Shown here: one piece after another, positions 1 through 63,889 of the stretch
Layout: each line of letters begins with the position of its first letter
How positions within the stretch are numbered: the first letter of the stretch is position 1
From: Paracentrotus lividus
Lineage: Eukaryota; Echinodermata; Echinoidea; Camarodonta; Echinidae
Direction: 5' to 3'
Assembly: GCA_940671915.1 (NCBI GenBank)
Contig: CALNVZ010000649.1
Location: forward strand, 871,318 to 935,317
Length of the DNA stretch: 64,000 nt
Made by a program: the position numbers and the translations under genes
Notes under the pieces: model-generated
What the model was told of the DNA's origin: nothing
Database searches by the model: none
What the model saw: only the letters and a program-made list of their open reading frames with translations

Positions 1-590
1 ATTCCTAAAAATATGGTTTTTAAATTGAATAATAGGGTTCAATATCCCTGATGGTTTTGATTCTCTCAAGTGAAATCCGTTTCGTTACTGAGTATCCGAA
101 TATGTGGGTAATTTCATTTTCAAGTATTCTTTTTTATTACTCGTTTAATGGGACCATATTTTATTTTCAGATAAAACGAATATTCTAACATGTTCTAAGA
201 CAAACCGTTAGGACTACGGACCAAAGGAAAAGCGAAAATCCAGGCTATAGAAATTCGAGGCGTATTAACCTTTTGTATTTTGTTACTTTTCATGGGTAAT
301 GTTTTGTTTTTCGGAAATATCCGAGGCTGTCAGTAATATCCCGTCACGTCTCTGATAAAATGCTGGGGAAGGATATAGAATAAAAAAATAATCAAGATGT
401 GATGTTAAGAAATGAATGGTATTCGCTCAAAGTCTTCTGTAGGCAAATGTAAGATTGAAGAATAAAAACTGAATCAGGTTTAGTTTTAAAGGTCGAGGGT
501 GAGGGGGGCACAACATTATAAGCATTACCTTATCCGAATCCTTCCAACTTCGAATGTTATTTGTAGACATTCACTGGAAAAACCTAACTA
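1..590. other. AT-rich sequence, nothing recognised
   Basis: No coding frame, tandem repeat or inverted repeat that I can support. It lies downstream of the last recognised exon of the minus-strand gene. Confidence 0.5.
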
Positions 591-595
591 CGTCG

Positions 596-790
596 TCCAT
601 GAGGCACTAGCTTTTAAGCTAGTCGGTCAAGGCGACTAGCTATACTGAATCTAAAATCTCTCACCTGGACGACTAGCTTTAAGCTCTCCGTCAAGGTTAA
701 CACTCGTCTGTCAGTCAGACGGACTTAGCTCACTAAAAGTAAGAAGACGGACGAGTTTTAACACATTAGGTTAACGGACTAGGCTTTTTG
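596..790. repeat. degenerate palindromic minisatellite, left block
   Basis: Several diverged units of a dyad-symmetric motif close to GACTAGCTTTAAAGCTAGTC, each followed by CCGTC or CGGTC, with a spacing of roughly 30-40 bp. The same motif reappears at 1608-1828 and at 6791-6825, on both sides of the pyrimidine tract. Confidence 0.6.
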
Positions 791-1607
791 GATACATACA
801 CTCATTTGCAATGTCGTTTTTAATTATTCATAAATCATTCACAGGTATTGAAGTAGTGGTAACAGTTTCAAACGTGTACCTATCAAGCTTAAGTATTTAT
901 AACGCAGTTTTGACAATAAAGTTGATATGAATTCTTTTAAAATCCTTCTTTAATATTTAATAGTACTGTGAGTACCAGCCAACATTATTGGTTGTGTTTA
1001 TTCTCTTTTGTGTAGCCTATTTAATTAGAAGGCAATTCCATCATCGTCTGTATTGTAAATTAGGGCGTGGGTAAATACATTGCGCCTACTCCATTCTTTC
1101 TGTTTCCGGAAAGGACAATATATATTTTTTAAACAAGGTTGTTTGGCTTGACAATCTGAAGTTTATTTCTACATAACAACAGTAATCTATAGGCCACGAG
1201 TATAGATTTTCATATTGTCGTTCATTATTGATTACAAGGCATTAATTGCGATTACCTCGAACCCAAGAATCTCGTATATTCTTATAGATTGCGATAATGC
1301 CTGGCTTAGCAACAGTGGAATGATCCACTTTCATTCCACTTGTTGTTGCTAAGTCGGGAATTCATAGCCACCTTTTATTCACAGTTGTTGCTAAGCGGGC
1401 ATTCATCAGGCAATCTACACGAATAGAGTCCATCCAACTGAATAACATGCGCATTGCCGAAAAGGACATGATCTATTATGTGCATACTCTGATTGCAAAT
1501 TTAATTTAAAACAAGATGCAGATTCTATATCACCGTGTAACAGTCCCACCGTGTGGGAATAGAGAAAAATAGTCCTGCTCAAAGGTTCGTCAGTCTGGGG
1601 CATCACT
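791..1607. other. spacer between minisatellite blocks, with a small inverted repeat
   Basis: No gene seen. Around 1299-1412 the motif GGCTTAGCAACA occurs near its inverted partner TGTTGTTGCTAAG and again in a third partial form, next to AATGCC and GGCATT ends. This suggests a small hairpin-type element. The 63-codon frame at 1415-1606 has no recognisable content. Confidence 0.4.
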
Positions 1608-1828
1608 ACAACTAGCTTTAATGCTAGTCCGTAACTAGTCGGTGACGAACGGAATAGCTTTTAAAACTAGTCCGTCATGATCGACTAGCTTTAAAGCTAG
1701 TCCGTCGTGACCGACTAGCAGTTAAAACCATCGCTGAGACGACGAGCTTAAAGCTTGTCCGTAATAGCGGGTAGTGTTGAAGGAAAGTAGTCCGTCGTAA
1801 AAACATGACAGTTTTAAAGCTAGTTCCG
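1608..1828. repeat. palindromic minisatellite abutting the pyrimidine tract
   Basis: About six units of the CTAGCTTTAAAGCTAGTCCGTC type, each with an AGCTTTAAAGCT-like dyad. The last unit ends in CCGTC, and the C/T-only sequence begins directly after it. A matching unit starts on the other side of the tract at about 6791. The tract therefore appears to have grown, or been inserted, inside this repeat. Confidence 0.75.
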
Positions 1829-4800
1829 TCTTCCTCTTCCCTCTTCCTCTCCCCCTTCTCCTCTCCTCTTCTCTCCCTCCCTCCCTCCCCCTCCTCCTCT
1901 CTTTCCTATCCCCTTCCCCCCCTCCTCCTCCTCTCTCTCTCCTCCTCCCCCCTCCTCTCCTCCTCCCTTTCCCTTCCTCCTCCTCTCATCTCTCTCCCCC
2001 CCTCCCTTCCTCTCCCTTCCCTCCTCTCTTCCCTTCTCCTCTCCCTCTCTCCTCTCCTCCTCCTTCTCTCTCTCTTCCCTCCTTCTCCCCTTTTCTCCCT
2101 TCCTCCTCCTCCCTCCTCTCCCTCTCCTCTCCCTTCCTCCTCCCTCCTCTCCCTTTCCCCTTCCCTCCTTTCTTCCCTTCTTCCTCTTTCTTCTCTTCTC
2201 TCTCCCCCTACCCCTCTCCCTTTCTCCCCTTCACTCTTCCCTCCTCTCCTCTCCTCTTCCCCTTCCTCTCTCCTCTTTCCCTTCTCTCCCTTCTCTCCTC
2301 TCCCCCTCCCTCTTCCTTCCCCTCCCTTCTTCCTTTCTCCTCCTCCCTTCCTTCCCTCCCTCCTCTCTCTCTTCCTCCCTCTCCCCTCTTCTCCTCTCCC
2401 TTCTTCCTCTTTCTCTTTTCTTCCTCCCTCTTCTCTCCTTCCCTCCTTCTCCCCTCTCTTCTCTCCTCCCTTCTCCTCTCTCCTCTCTCTCTCTTCTCTT
2501 TCTCCTCTCCTTCTTCCCTCTTCTCCCTCCTCTCCTTCTCCCCTCTCTCTCCTCTCTCTCCCTTTTTCTCCTTTCTTCCCTCCCCTCTCTTCCTCTTCCT
2601 CCTCTCCTTCCCTCCTCTCCTCTTCCCTCTTTCCTCTCTCCTCTTTCCCTCTCTTCCCTCCCTCTCCTTCCTCCTTCTCTCTCCTTCCCTCTCCTCTCTC
2701 TCTTCCCTCCTCCTCCCTTTCCCTCCTCTTCCCTTCCTCCCATCCCTCCCTCTCTCCCCCCTTCATCTCTCTCTCCTTTCTCTCCCTCTCTCCCCCCCTC
2801 TTCCTCTCCCCTTCTTCCCTCCCTCCTCATTCCCCCCCTCCTCTCTCCTCTTCCCTCCTTTCTCCTCCTCCTTCTCCTCCCTTCCCTCCTTCTCCCTCTC
2901 TCCCCCCCTTCTCCCCCCCTCTTTCCCCCCTCCTCTCTCACTCCTTTCTCCTTTCTTCCCCCCTCCTCCCCTCCCTCCCCCCTCCTCCTCCTCCTGCCTC
3001 TCTTCTCTCCCTCCCTCTTTTCTCCCTCTTTCCCTTCCCCCCCTTTTCCCTCTTCTCCCCTCTCCTCTCCTCCTTCCTCCTTCCCTTTTCTCCCCTCTCT
3101 TCTCCTCTTCCTCCCTCCTCCTCTCACCCCTTACCTTCCCCTCTCTCCCCTTCCCTTTCTCCCTCCCTCTCTCCCCCTCCCTTTCCCCCTCCCTTTCCTC
3201 CTCTCCCCCCCCTCCTCTCCCCCCTCCTCTCTCCCCCCCTCTCTCTCTCTCTTCCCTCCTCTCCTCCCTCCTTCCCCTCCTCCCTCTTCTCCCCCTTATC
3301 CTTCTCCTTTCCTTCCTTTCCTCTCTTCTCTCTTTTTCCTCCTCTCCCCTCCTCCCCCCTCTTCCCCTATTCTCTCTCTCTCTCCCCTCTCTTCCCTCTC
3401 CCTCTTTCTCTCTCTCCCCCTCTTCCCTCTCCTCTCCTCTCCCTCTTCCCCTCCTCCTCCCCCCTTCTCTCTCTACCCCTCCCCCTCCTTTCCTCTCTCC
3501 TCCCTCTTCTCCTTTCTCTCCCTCCTTCTCTTCCCTCCTTCCCTCCCCCCCTCCTCTCTCTCCCTCCTCTTCTCTCCCCCTCCCCCCCCTCCCTCTTCAC
3601 CCCTCTCCCCTTCTCTTCCCCTCCTCCTCTCATCCCCCTCCTCTCACCCCTCCCTCCACTTCCCCTACCTACTCTCCTCTCTTCTCTCTCTCTTCCCTCT
3701 CCCCCCCCCTTCCTTTTTCCTTCCCTTCCTCCTCTCTCTCTCTCCCCCCTTCCTCCTCTCTACCCCTTCCCTCCCTCTCTCTCCTTCCCATCCCCCCTCT
3801 TCCCCCTCTTTCCCCTCCCCTCCCCTCCTCCCCTCTTCTCACTCTCTCCTTCCTTCCTCCCTCCCTCTCCCCTCTCCTATCTTTCCCTCTCCCCTCCCCC
3901 TTCCCCCTCTTCTCCCCTCCTTCATTCCTTCTTTCCCTCTCCCCTCCTCCCCCCCTCCTCCTCCCTCCCCTCTCCTTCTCTCCTCTCTCCCCTATCCCTC
4001 CCTTCTTACCAATCCTCCTCCTCTCCCCTTCCTCTCTCCTCCCCCCCACCTCCCCCTTCCTCTCTCTCCCCCTTCCCCTCCCTTCCTTCCTCCTTCCCTC
4101 CTCCCACCCTTCCTCTCTCCTCATCCCCCTCTCCCTCCCTCCTCTCTCTCCCTCCTTCCTCCTCCCCTCTCCTCTTCCCTCCTTCCCCTCCCCCTCACCC
4201 TCTCTACTTTCCATCCCTCTTCCTCACCCTCTCCCCCCTTCCCCTCCCCTCCCACTCCTCCCCCTTCTCCTCCCTTCTCCTCCTCTCCTTCCTCTTCCCC
4301 CTCTTCTCCCTTCCTCCTCCCCCCTCCTTTTCCCCTCCCTCTCTCTCTCTCTTCTCCTCCCTTTCTCCCCCATCCCTCTTCTTCCTCTTCTTCTCCCTCC
4401 TTCCACCTCCTCCCCCTCTCCTCCCTCTCCTTCCTCCTCTTCCCCCTCTCCTCCCTATCCTCCCCCCTCTCTTCTCTCCCCTCCTCTCTTCTCTCCCCCT
4501 CCTCTCTCTTTCCCTTCTTCCCCCTCTCCCCCCTCCTCCCTCTCTCCTCTTCCCTCTCTATCCCTTCTCTCTCTCCCTCCTCTTCCTTCTCCTCCCTTCT
4601 CCCTCTCTCTCCCCTCCCTCCCCCTCCTCCCTCCTCCTCTCCTCCCCTCTTTCTCTTTCTCCTTTCCTCCCCTTTCTCGCTCTCTTCCTCTCTCTTCATT
4701 CTCCCTCTTCTCTCCCTCCTTCCTCTCCTCCTCCCTCTTTTCTTCCCTCTCTCCCTTCCCCTCTCTTCCCCTCCCCCTTCCTCCCTTCCCCCCTCCTCCT

Positions 4801-6785
4801 TTCCCTCTCCCCCTCCCTCTCTCTTCTTCTCTTCCCCTTTCTCTCCTCTCCCCTCTTCCTCTCCTTCTCCTCCCTCTCCCTTTCTCTTTCACTTCTCCCT
4901 TCCTCCCTCCTCACCTCCTTTTCCCCTCCCTCCTCCCTCTCTCATCCTTCCTCTCCCCCCTCTTCCCTTCTCCTCCCTCTTCTCCTCCCCCTTCTCTCCT
5001 CTCCTATCCCTCCTCTTCCCTTCCTCCCTCTCCCCCTCCCTCGCCCCTCTCTCCTCCTTCTTCCTTTCTCCTCCCCCTCCCTTCCTTCTTCCCCTCTCTC
5101 TCCTCTCTCTCCCTCCTCTCTCCCCCTACCTCCTCTCCCTCTCTCCCTCCTCTCCTTCTCCTCCTCTCCTCTCTCCCCCTTCCCTCCTTCCTCTCTCCCT
5201 CCTCCTCATTCCATCCTTTCTCCCTCCTCCTCCCTTCCTTTTCCCTCCTCCTCCTTCCTCTTCTTCTTCTCTCCTCCTCCTCTCCTCCCCCCCCTCCCCC
5301 CCTCACTCTTCACTTCCTCTTCCTTTCCTTTTCCTCTCTTTCCCCCCCCCTCTCCCTCCCCCTCTCCTTTCTCTCCTTCCTCCCTCTCTCCCCCCTCTCT
5401 CTCCTCCCTCTCCCTCTCCCCCCTCCCTCTCTCCTACCTCATCCCCACTCCTCTCTCCTCTCCCTCCTCCCTCCCACTCTCACTCCTCCCTCCTTTCCTC
5501 CTCCCCCCCCTCTTCCCTCTCTCTTACTTTCCCCTTATTCCTCTCCTCCCTCTCATCCTCCTTTTTCCCTCTCACCTTCCTCTTCCCCCCTCTCCTTCCC
5601 TCCCTCCCCTCTTCCCTCTCCTCCCCTCCTCCTCTCCCCCTTCCCCTCTTCTCCTCTCCTCTTCCCCCCTCCTTCTTCTTCCTCCTCTATCCCCATCCCT
5701 CCTCCCTCTCCCTTCCCTTCTCCTCCCTCTTCTTCTCCTTCTCCCCTCTCCCTCTCTCCTCCTCCTCCTCCTCTCTCCCCCCTCCCTCTCTCCCTTCTCT
5801 CCTCTTTCTCTCCTCTCCCTCCCTTCCTTCCTCCCCCTCTCCCCTCTCTCCCTTTCCCCCTCCTTCCCTCCTCCTCTCCTCCCCTCTCTTCCCCTCCTCT
5901 CTCCTCCTCTCTCCCCTTCCTCCCTCCCCATTCCCTCTACCCCTCTCCTCCATCTCCCTATCCCCCTCCTCTTTCTCCCCTCTCTCACCCTCCCCTCCTC
6001 CTCTTCTCCCCTCCCCTACTCTTCCTCCTCTCCCTCTCCTCCTTCCCTTCCCTCCCTCCTCTCTCTCCCCCACCCTCCCTCCCTCTCCTCTCCCTTCCTC
6101 CTCCCCTTCTCTCTCTCCTTCCACTCTCCCCTTCCTCCCTCCTCCCTTCTGCCTCCCTCTCACTCACTCACCCTCTTCCTCCTCTATCCTCCTACCCTCC
6201 CTCCTCTTCCACCCCTATCCCCTCCTCCTCCCCCTCTTCCCCCCTTCACCCCCTCCCTTCCCCTCTCCTCCCCTCCTCCCCCCCTCCCCTCTTACTCTTC
6301 TCTCCTCCACTTCCACCCCATCCTTCTCTCCCCTCCACCTCCCTCTCTCTCTCTCCTTTCTCCTTCTCCTCCTTCTCTCTCTCCTTCCTCCTCCCTCTTC
6401 TCCTCTCCCCCCCTCTCTCCCTCCCCCTCCTCTCCCTCTCCCTCCCTCCTCCCTTCCTTCCTCTCTCCCCCCTTCCTCTTCCCTCTTCTCCTCCTCATCT
6501 CTTTTCTCCCTCCCCCCTCCTCCTCTCTCTTCCCCCCCCTCTCCTTCCCCTCCTTTCCTTTTCTCTCCTTCCTCCCTCTCCTCTCTCCCTCTCTCTCCTT
6601 TGCCCTCTCTCTCTCTCCCCCCTCCTCTCCCTCTCCTTCTTCCCCCTTTCTCCCTTTCCCCCTCTCTCTCTCTCTCCTCTCTCTCTCCTCTCCTCCTCTC
6701 CTTTTTTTTCCCTCTTCCCCCTTTCTCTTCTCCTTCCTTCCCCTTTTCTTCCTCCCCCATCTCCCTCTTTCCTTCTCTCTTTTTT
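1829..6785. repeat. about 4.96-kb polypyrimidine/polypurine tract
   Basis: Almost every base on the + strand is C or T. Interruptions are mostly single A residues; I found only about five G residues (2996, 4679, 5043, 6151, 6602). There is no fixed short period: it is an irregular mix of CTCC, TCCT, CCCTT and CTCTCT blocks. DNA of this kind can form intramolecular triplex (H-DNA), which is known for mirror-symmetric purine/pyrimidine tracts. It contains open frames of up to 1,666 codons on the + strand and up to 298 on the minus strand. These are artefacts, because every stop codon needs both T and a purine. Confidence 0.95.
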
Positions 6786-6830
6786 GGGGGCATGACTACG
6801 ACTAGCTTTAAAAGCTAGTCGGTCTACCCG
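6786..6830. repeat. right-flank unit of the palindromic minisatellite
   Basis: After a short G run the sequence returns to CATGAC followed by a CTAGCTTTAAAAGCTAG dyad and CGGTC. This is the same unit that ends the left flank, so one repeat family brackets the pyrimidine tract. Confidence 0.7.
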
Positions 6831-7726
6831 TGTAGGTTTCAGTGTTTTTAGTGGTTTTGGTCATAAATATGCAAAGGATACTTGGGACAATTATTTAAAA
6901 AGAAATCCCAACTTTTTTATGATAGATTTCCAAGCCTTGAGTTGACCATTTTCGACCTATTTCAACCAATTTTGATGCCTCATAACAATGAACTTGCGTG
7001 ACCATGAACACCGTTTGTATGAATGAAACAAAAGACAACAATTTCCAAATTCGTAATTTCCTTACTGGCAAAAAGAAAATTCATTTTCCAGGTGTACCCA
7101 GATTTCTTCCGAGGTCTATTTTATGTGGAACATGGTATCAATTAAAATTTGTAACGAGTTTGAGTAAATTTAAAAAAAAAAAACAACAAATCAAAATGTG
7201 TTGCTTAACCCCCAGCGTTATTCCCTGTCGCTAATATAGGACAGTGAATCCTCGTTGTAAATGCCTAAGGGAGAAAGAAAAAAACATGCACATACTTGCC
7301 GTGAAGGTAAGGCTCGAATATATATGGATTCAGAAGAAGCGGAGTTTCAAGAGACATATTACATTATATACCTTTACTCGGGTGGCGGATCCAGGATTTC
7401 ATTTACAGGGGGGCAACACTCAGAATTTACACTCGAGCAGTCTCAACCGGCGGGCAGCAGGATCAGCTAATTTTTTCACGTCACGCTGGCCGAGCGATAA
7501 GCAGCCGTCGGTCCCTGGATCCGCGCTTGTTTATTTAATACCTATATAGCGCAAAGAGAATTGTAAGTCTGTTTTACGATCAATTTTACCATTTAACAGT
7601 GAGGCCTACCTTAAACATGCGTTTCGAATAACTCTACAAAAAGTCATATGTTTTAAAGTAGGTCTAATGCACGAGCTTAACAAATTAAGCTGGTATTACA
7701 TAATGCTGAAAAACACCACTAATTAA
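6831..7726. other. non-coding; contains an interspersed repeat copy
   Basis: Nothing coding is recognised. The part at about 7380-7560 (GGCGGATCCAGGATTTC onward, then CACGTCACGCTGGCCGAGCGATAAGC) is the inverted counterpart of 13930-14150, where GCTTATCACTCGGCCAGCGGGACGTG occurs. Both belong to one dispersed repeat family. Confidence 0.5.
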
Positions 7727-7728
7727 TA

Positions 7729-8728
7729 CAGTGGTCATGGTGGTGGCCAAAATTATTAATAACGACCAAAGCAAATTTTTTTATTTTTAGTAAATTTTCT
7801 TGCGAGTTGACATTTGAAATATCCTATAAATGGTTGGAAATGTCTGCGATATCATTAATATGCTTTAAACTTAAATAACTAAAGCCAATGCGTTTGGGAA
7901 CTCGCCCCAAGCAGCCGCTTTTTCTATGTTACACCCACCGATTGAAAAATCTTTAAAATCTTGCCTCCTTTCAGGATCAATGTGTCATAACGTTAAACAT
8001 TTTAAGGCCTCTCCCTACAAAAGTATATTATTCTGAAGGAAATTTCCTGAGGATGTCAAAATGGCATTCATAACACACAGGGTGGAGTAGTTACCTTATG
8101 TTGGGATTTTTAAATTATTTTGAAGGCCCCAATTTTTAATTCAGGGCCCTATCAGTCCCCGTTCCAATGACCTTGATATTTCAGATATTTGAATTGCTCA
8201 TGAAATTTCCTTTAAAGAAAATATACATTTACAAGGAGTTTCTTCATTAAATGAAAAAATTGTCTTCACCTTCAATGGGCAGGTTATTTTGGTCATCTCA
8301 CCACCAGTGTGGGGGCGAATCACCCTCCCCATTTGAGCAATTTCTTAAACTTAGATGTATGTTTGAGGTATATTAGAATAAATAAGCCTGCCAAGTTTCA
8401 TACTTCTACCTCAAATACTTTTTGAGCAATCAGCATATGTAATTGGCATTTATTTTTTTTTTGCATTTTGGACTTAAACATGTTTAATACACAAGTCTAT
8501 GGGGTAAACAAAAGCGCATAGGGGCAACTGTTTAATGCTGCGCATTACCAGATGGTCGAACTATATAAATTTGGTGTCTACATAATACTAAGACCTATTG
8601 CTAAAAGAGTCATGAAAGCTCATGGACACAAAAGATATCTTCAATCTGATTTCGGCAAATGAACTAGGGCATTGATAATCCATGACTTGTGTAAGGTTCA
8701 GGTGTTCTAATAATTTTGGCCACCACTG
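7729..8728. mobile_element. Tc1/mariner-like non-autonomous element, 1.0 kb
   Basis: The ends are inverted. The left is CAGTGG, a short duplicated TGG-rich insert, then CCAAAATTATTA. The right is TAATAATTTTGGCCACCACTG. A TA dinucleotide sits outside each end (7727-7728 and 8729-8730), as expected for the Tc1/mariner superfamily. No transposase frame is visible inside. Confidence 0.7.
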
Positions 8729-8877
8729 TATGTGACGGGTTCATCTCCTTGTTTCCTTCTTATAGCATTAATACGATGTCTTCTAGTGTGTTCTAAGCTA
8801 CGAGTGTATTTGCATTTTGTTGTGTGTGTTTTTATCCTTCATTTAGAGGGCCTACTAATTAAACAATTTGACAGGAA

Positions 8878-9075
8878 AAAAGCTCACATTTGATAGATTG
8901 GATCGTCAGTGTAACCGGACTTCCGATCGGATCTGGGTTCATGTAGGACTGGTCGGTTCGTTCGGGATACACCATCTCGTAATCCGGCTCTTTGCGAAAT
9001 GACGTGGAATGGATTCTCTGAACATTGCAGCTTGCGTAGCGATGGCCTTCTACCATACACGCTGCGGCAAAATTT
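8878..9075 (-). CDS. candidate 3'-terminal exon (cytoplasmic-tail-like), uncertain
   Basis: An acceptor-like TTTTGCCGCAG is followed on the minus strand by a phase-1 frame that runs to a stop just below 8880. It is rich in Tyr, Glu, Asp and Pro, with EPDYEMVYPE and QSYMNPDP, like a receptor tail. It would be the next exon of the minus-strand gene after 9726-9850. A second frame, entered from another AG near 9022, is also open and ends in SGYTDDPIYQM. The + strand is open across 8999-9214 as well. Only one frame can be real, and I cannot choose firmly. No transmembrane helix was found between here and the preceding EGF exon. Confidence 0.25.
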
Positions 9076-9725
9076 TACCATCGACGCGCTGACAGAACCA
9101 AGCTCGGCAATGATCGACAAGAAGACAGGGTGCGAGGACAACGCCCAGATGACGATGCCGGGTTATGGCTCTCCATCAAGGCCTCGAAATCCGACGTCAG
9201 AAATGAATCAGTGAAAGACCACTGCATTAGGTGGCAGCAGAGCAAAATTAGATACAAGGCTATGTGTGATAACCTGCGGTAGGCTAGTAATATGAATGCG
9301 ATGAATTGTTACAACTGTTCGTAAGGCGTCTCTTTTCCGATCAAAAGCGTCAGTTTCCCGCGGCTTTCTGAGAACATTCGGCTTTCAGCTTTTAAACATG
9401 TTTATTTCGTTTTTAAGCCGTATTAAGATTTTGGATTCTTTTCAAAACCCAAAGACACGGGAAGTGACACCTTTTAAATGGAGAAGGCGCGTAAGTATGG
9501 TGTACATGGGGGGGGCATCACCACATAATATGCTACTCATGTTTCGTCACAAAACGCATCGCAAAGGGTCTGTTTTTAGCTTCTGGCGTCGTCGAAGTTA
9601 AGGAGTGTTTTCATATAATAATTTATTTTCATTAAGGGGTGTTTTCAGCTCAAATGTTTATTTCGGGTACTAATTTCACTATTTTTACGCATTTCAAGGG
9701 TATGTTTAAAGATCGTAAGACTTAC
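9076..9725. other. probable intron, nothing recognised
   Basis: No exon with both splice sites could be placed. The frames here overlap on both strands without any family signature. Confidence 0.4.
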
Positions 9726-61773
<52,048 letters not shown>

Positions 61774-62076
61774 CTGTACAAATACAAGACAAGACACGTG
61801 AATGACTTTCCAAACCATGCAAAGAAATAACCTACGTTATTCTGAGAGATGTGTTGTCTCCTTTCCCATTTATCTACAGGATTCTATTTCTAAATGTATG
61901 TGACTGAAATAAGGGAAATATTCATAGCATAATGTACAGTCTTTTATTAGGACATGCGCGCAGCCATTTTTCGATAATGTGACATACCAGGCGAAAGTGT
62001 TCATAATGTGCATTGCTAATGCAATCACTGTATAAAAAAGTAGCAAATAACAGTTAACAAATATATATATAATTAT

Positions 62077-62113
<37 letters not shown>

Positions 62114-63410
62114 ATTACGCTCGCCTGGAAAGGAGGCATCAATAAATGTGAATACATTTCCTTAAATAAGTTCGCTTCAAACGTCACGTTACTTAAAAAA
62201 AACAGTGGACATGTCATACAGTGTGTATCAATAAAAAGGTAATCAATCGTTAGAGGGACCATATTCGGAGCTAATCATTTTGTCCTATTCATATGTAACA
62301 TAACATTTAAACAAAATATTCACCTTTGGAATGACACGTAACCTGAATCACAAATGTAACGTATAAGGCCATAATATCATGAGTTGGGTGGAAAATGCGT
62401 TACATGTCCAAAAATTTGTAGAAATGCACAGTGTCACAACCAAACATCTCTAGTTTCTTAGTAGTAAGTCAGACATGTATAAAAGTACTATATATTGAGA
62501 GCAGATATTGAAAGGAAGATGATTAACATATTATTGTGCCTGTATAGGGTGTGTCATAAAAGCTATACAGAATGTTACAGGTAAAAATGGTTTAGACAAT
62601 TTCACAATTTTACTGGAGAATAATTTCTTAATCTTTGCATGCCAAATGAAATGAATCATTTTGGATTGTGTTAATAAGACCCTATGCTTCTAATAAATAT
62701 AAACTTGTAATACAAAATTATTGTTTCTAAACGCGCTACAGTGTATCAAAAAATGGAGAAAAAATAGTGCAATAAGGCAGAAATCCTGTCTTTCACACTT
62801 GAATTACAACTCAAACAAAGTTTATTGCAAGTAATATGTTTCAACTTAATTGTGTAGCTACGTGCATGCATAGAAAATGGTGGGAAAAAAAATCACAATT
62901 ATTGTTATAAAATTGTATGTTGCAATTTTTGATGCTTGCAATGCATTGTCTATGAGAATATTTGCATTAAGTATGTTTTAATTGATTAATTAATTGATTA
63001 ATAGACTTTTGAAAAAACGATTTTCTCATGTATCTAAAACCAGGTAAATTACAAAGAGAATGATATATCACTCAACCCCTAAGACCAATTGGCTGCAAAA
63101 ATATAACGTAACAAAGAATAAGAAAGAAACAAAAATGGGAATTCCCTATGCCATATGTATGCTTTAACACGTGCCTCCACCGCAGGATCCTCCACCCCCT
63201 ACTCCACTCAAATTATATTTGTATTGGAACTATGAACATAACAAAGCTGAAACTTCACAAACATGTAGCCTGATAAATTATCTACAATATGAGTTATTGC
63301 ACAGCTCATGACTGCACATCATTTTCATGTTATGTGAAAAAATGTGCTAATTTTCCTCCAAAATGTAACACCTCCACCCTTTTACAATACCCCTACATGT
63401 GACACATGAC
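61774..63410. other. intron or upstream sequence, nothing recognised
   Basis: A (TG)n run at 62083-62110. I looked for further ADAMTS exons on the minus strand and found none with cysteine patterns and splice sites. Confidence 0.45.
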
Positions 63411-63411
63411 C

Positions 63412-63750
63412 CGTATCAGGACATCTCCCCCGGAGGACAACTCCCCCGGGGACAACTCCCGGAGGACAGCTCCCCCGGAGGACAACTCCCCCGGAGGGCA
63501 GGAATCTCCCCGGGAGGACCGAGGGTCCCCCAGGACAACTCCCCGGAGCGACATCTCCCCCCGAAAAACTCCCCGAGAGACAGAAGTCCCACAGAGGACA
63601 TATCCCGGTAAAACTCCCCGGAGGACAACTCCCCGGAGGACAAAACTCCCCTCGGAGGACAACTCCCTGGAGCAACCCCCGAGGACGACTCCCCGGAGGA
63701 CAACTCCCCCGCAGCACAACTACCCCGCAGGACAAGTCCCGGAGACCACT
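63412..63750. repeat. GGAGGACAACTCCCC minisatellite
   Basis: About eighteen imperfect units of GGAGGACAACTCCCC or shortened forms. Open frames in several phases on both strands are artefacts of the period. Confidence 0.9.
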
Positions 63751-63889
63751 TTGCGAAGGGTGTTAAAGTTTGCACTGTAGAGGCGTACTGCTATGAACGA
63801 ATTTTATCGGCAAAGAGAGAGAGATATATCAACTTCATCTTAAATCACCATAGGAAGATGATCTGATTAGATTGAGAATATGTAGGTTA

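Noticed and set aside
1805-6805. 1,666-codon + strand frame and many minus-strand frames (rich in Ser/Pro/Leu or Arg/Glu/Gly)
   Set aside because: Stop codons cannot occur in pyrimidine-only or purine-only DNA, so open frames on both strands are expected. No domain and no start context.
63382-63780. Frames of about 110-124 codons in four phases
   Set aside because: Produced by the GGAGGACAACTCCCC minisatellite, all phases equally open, no start or splice context.
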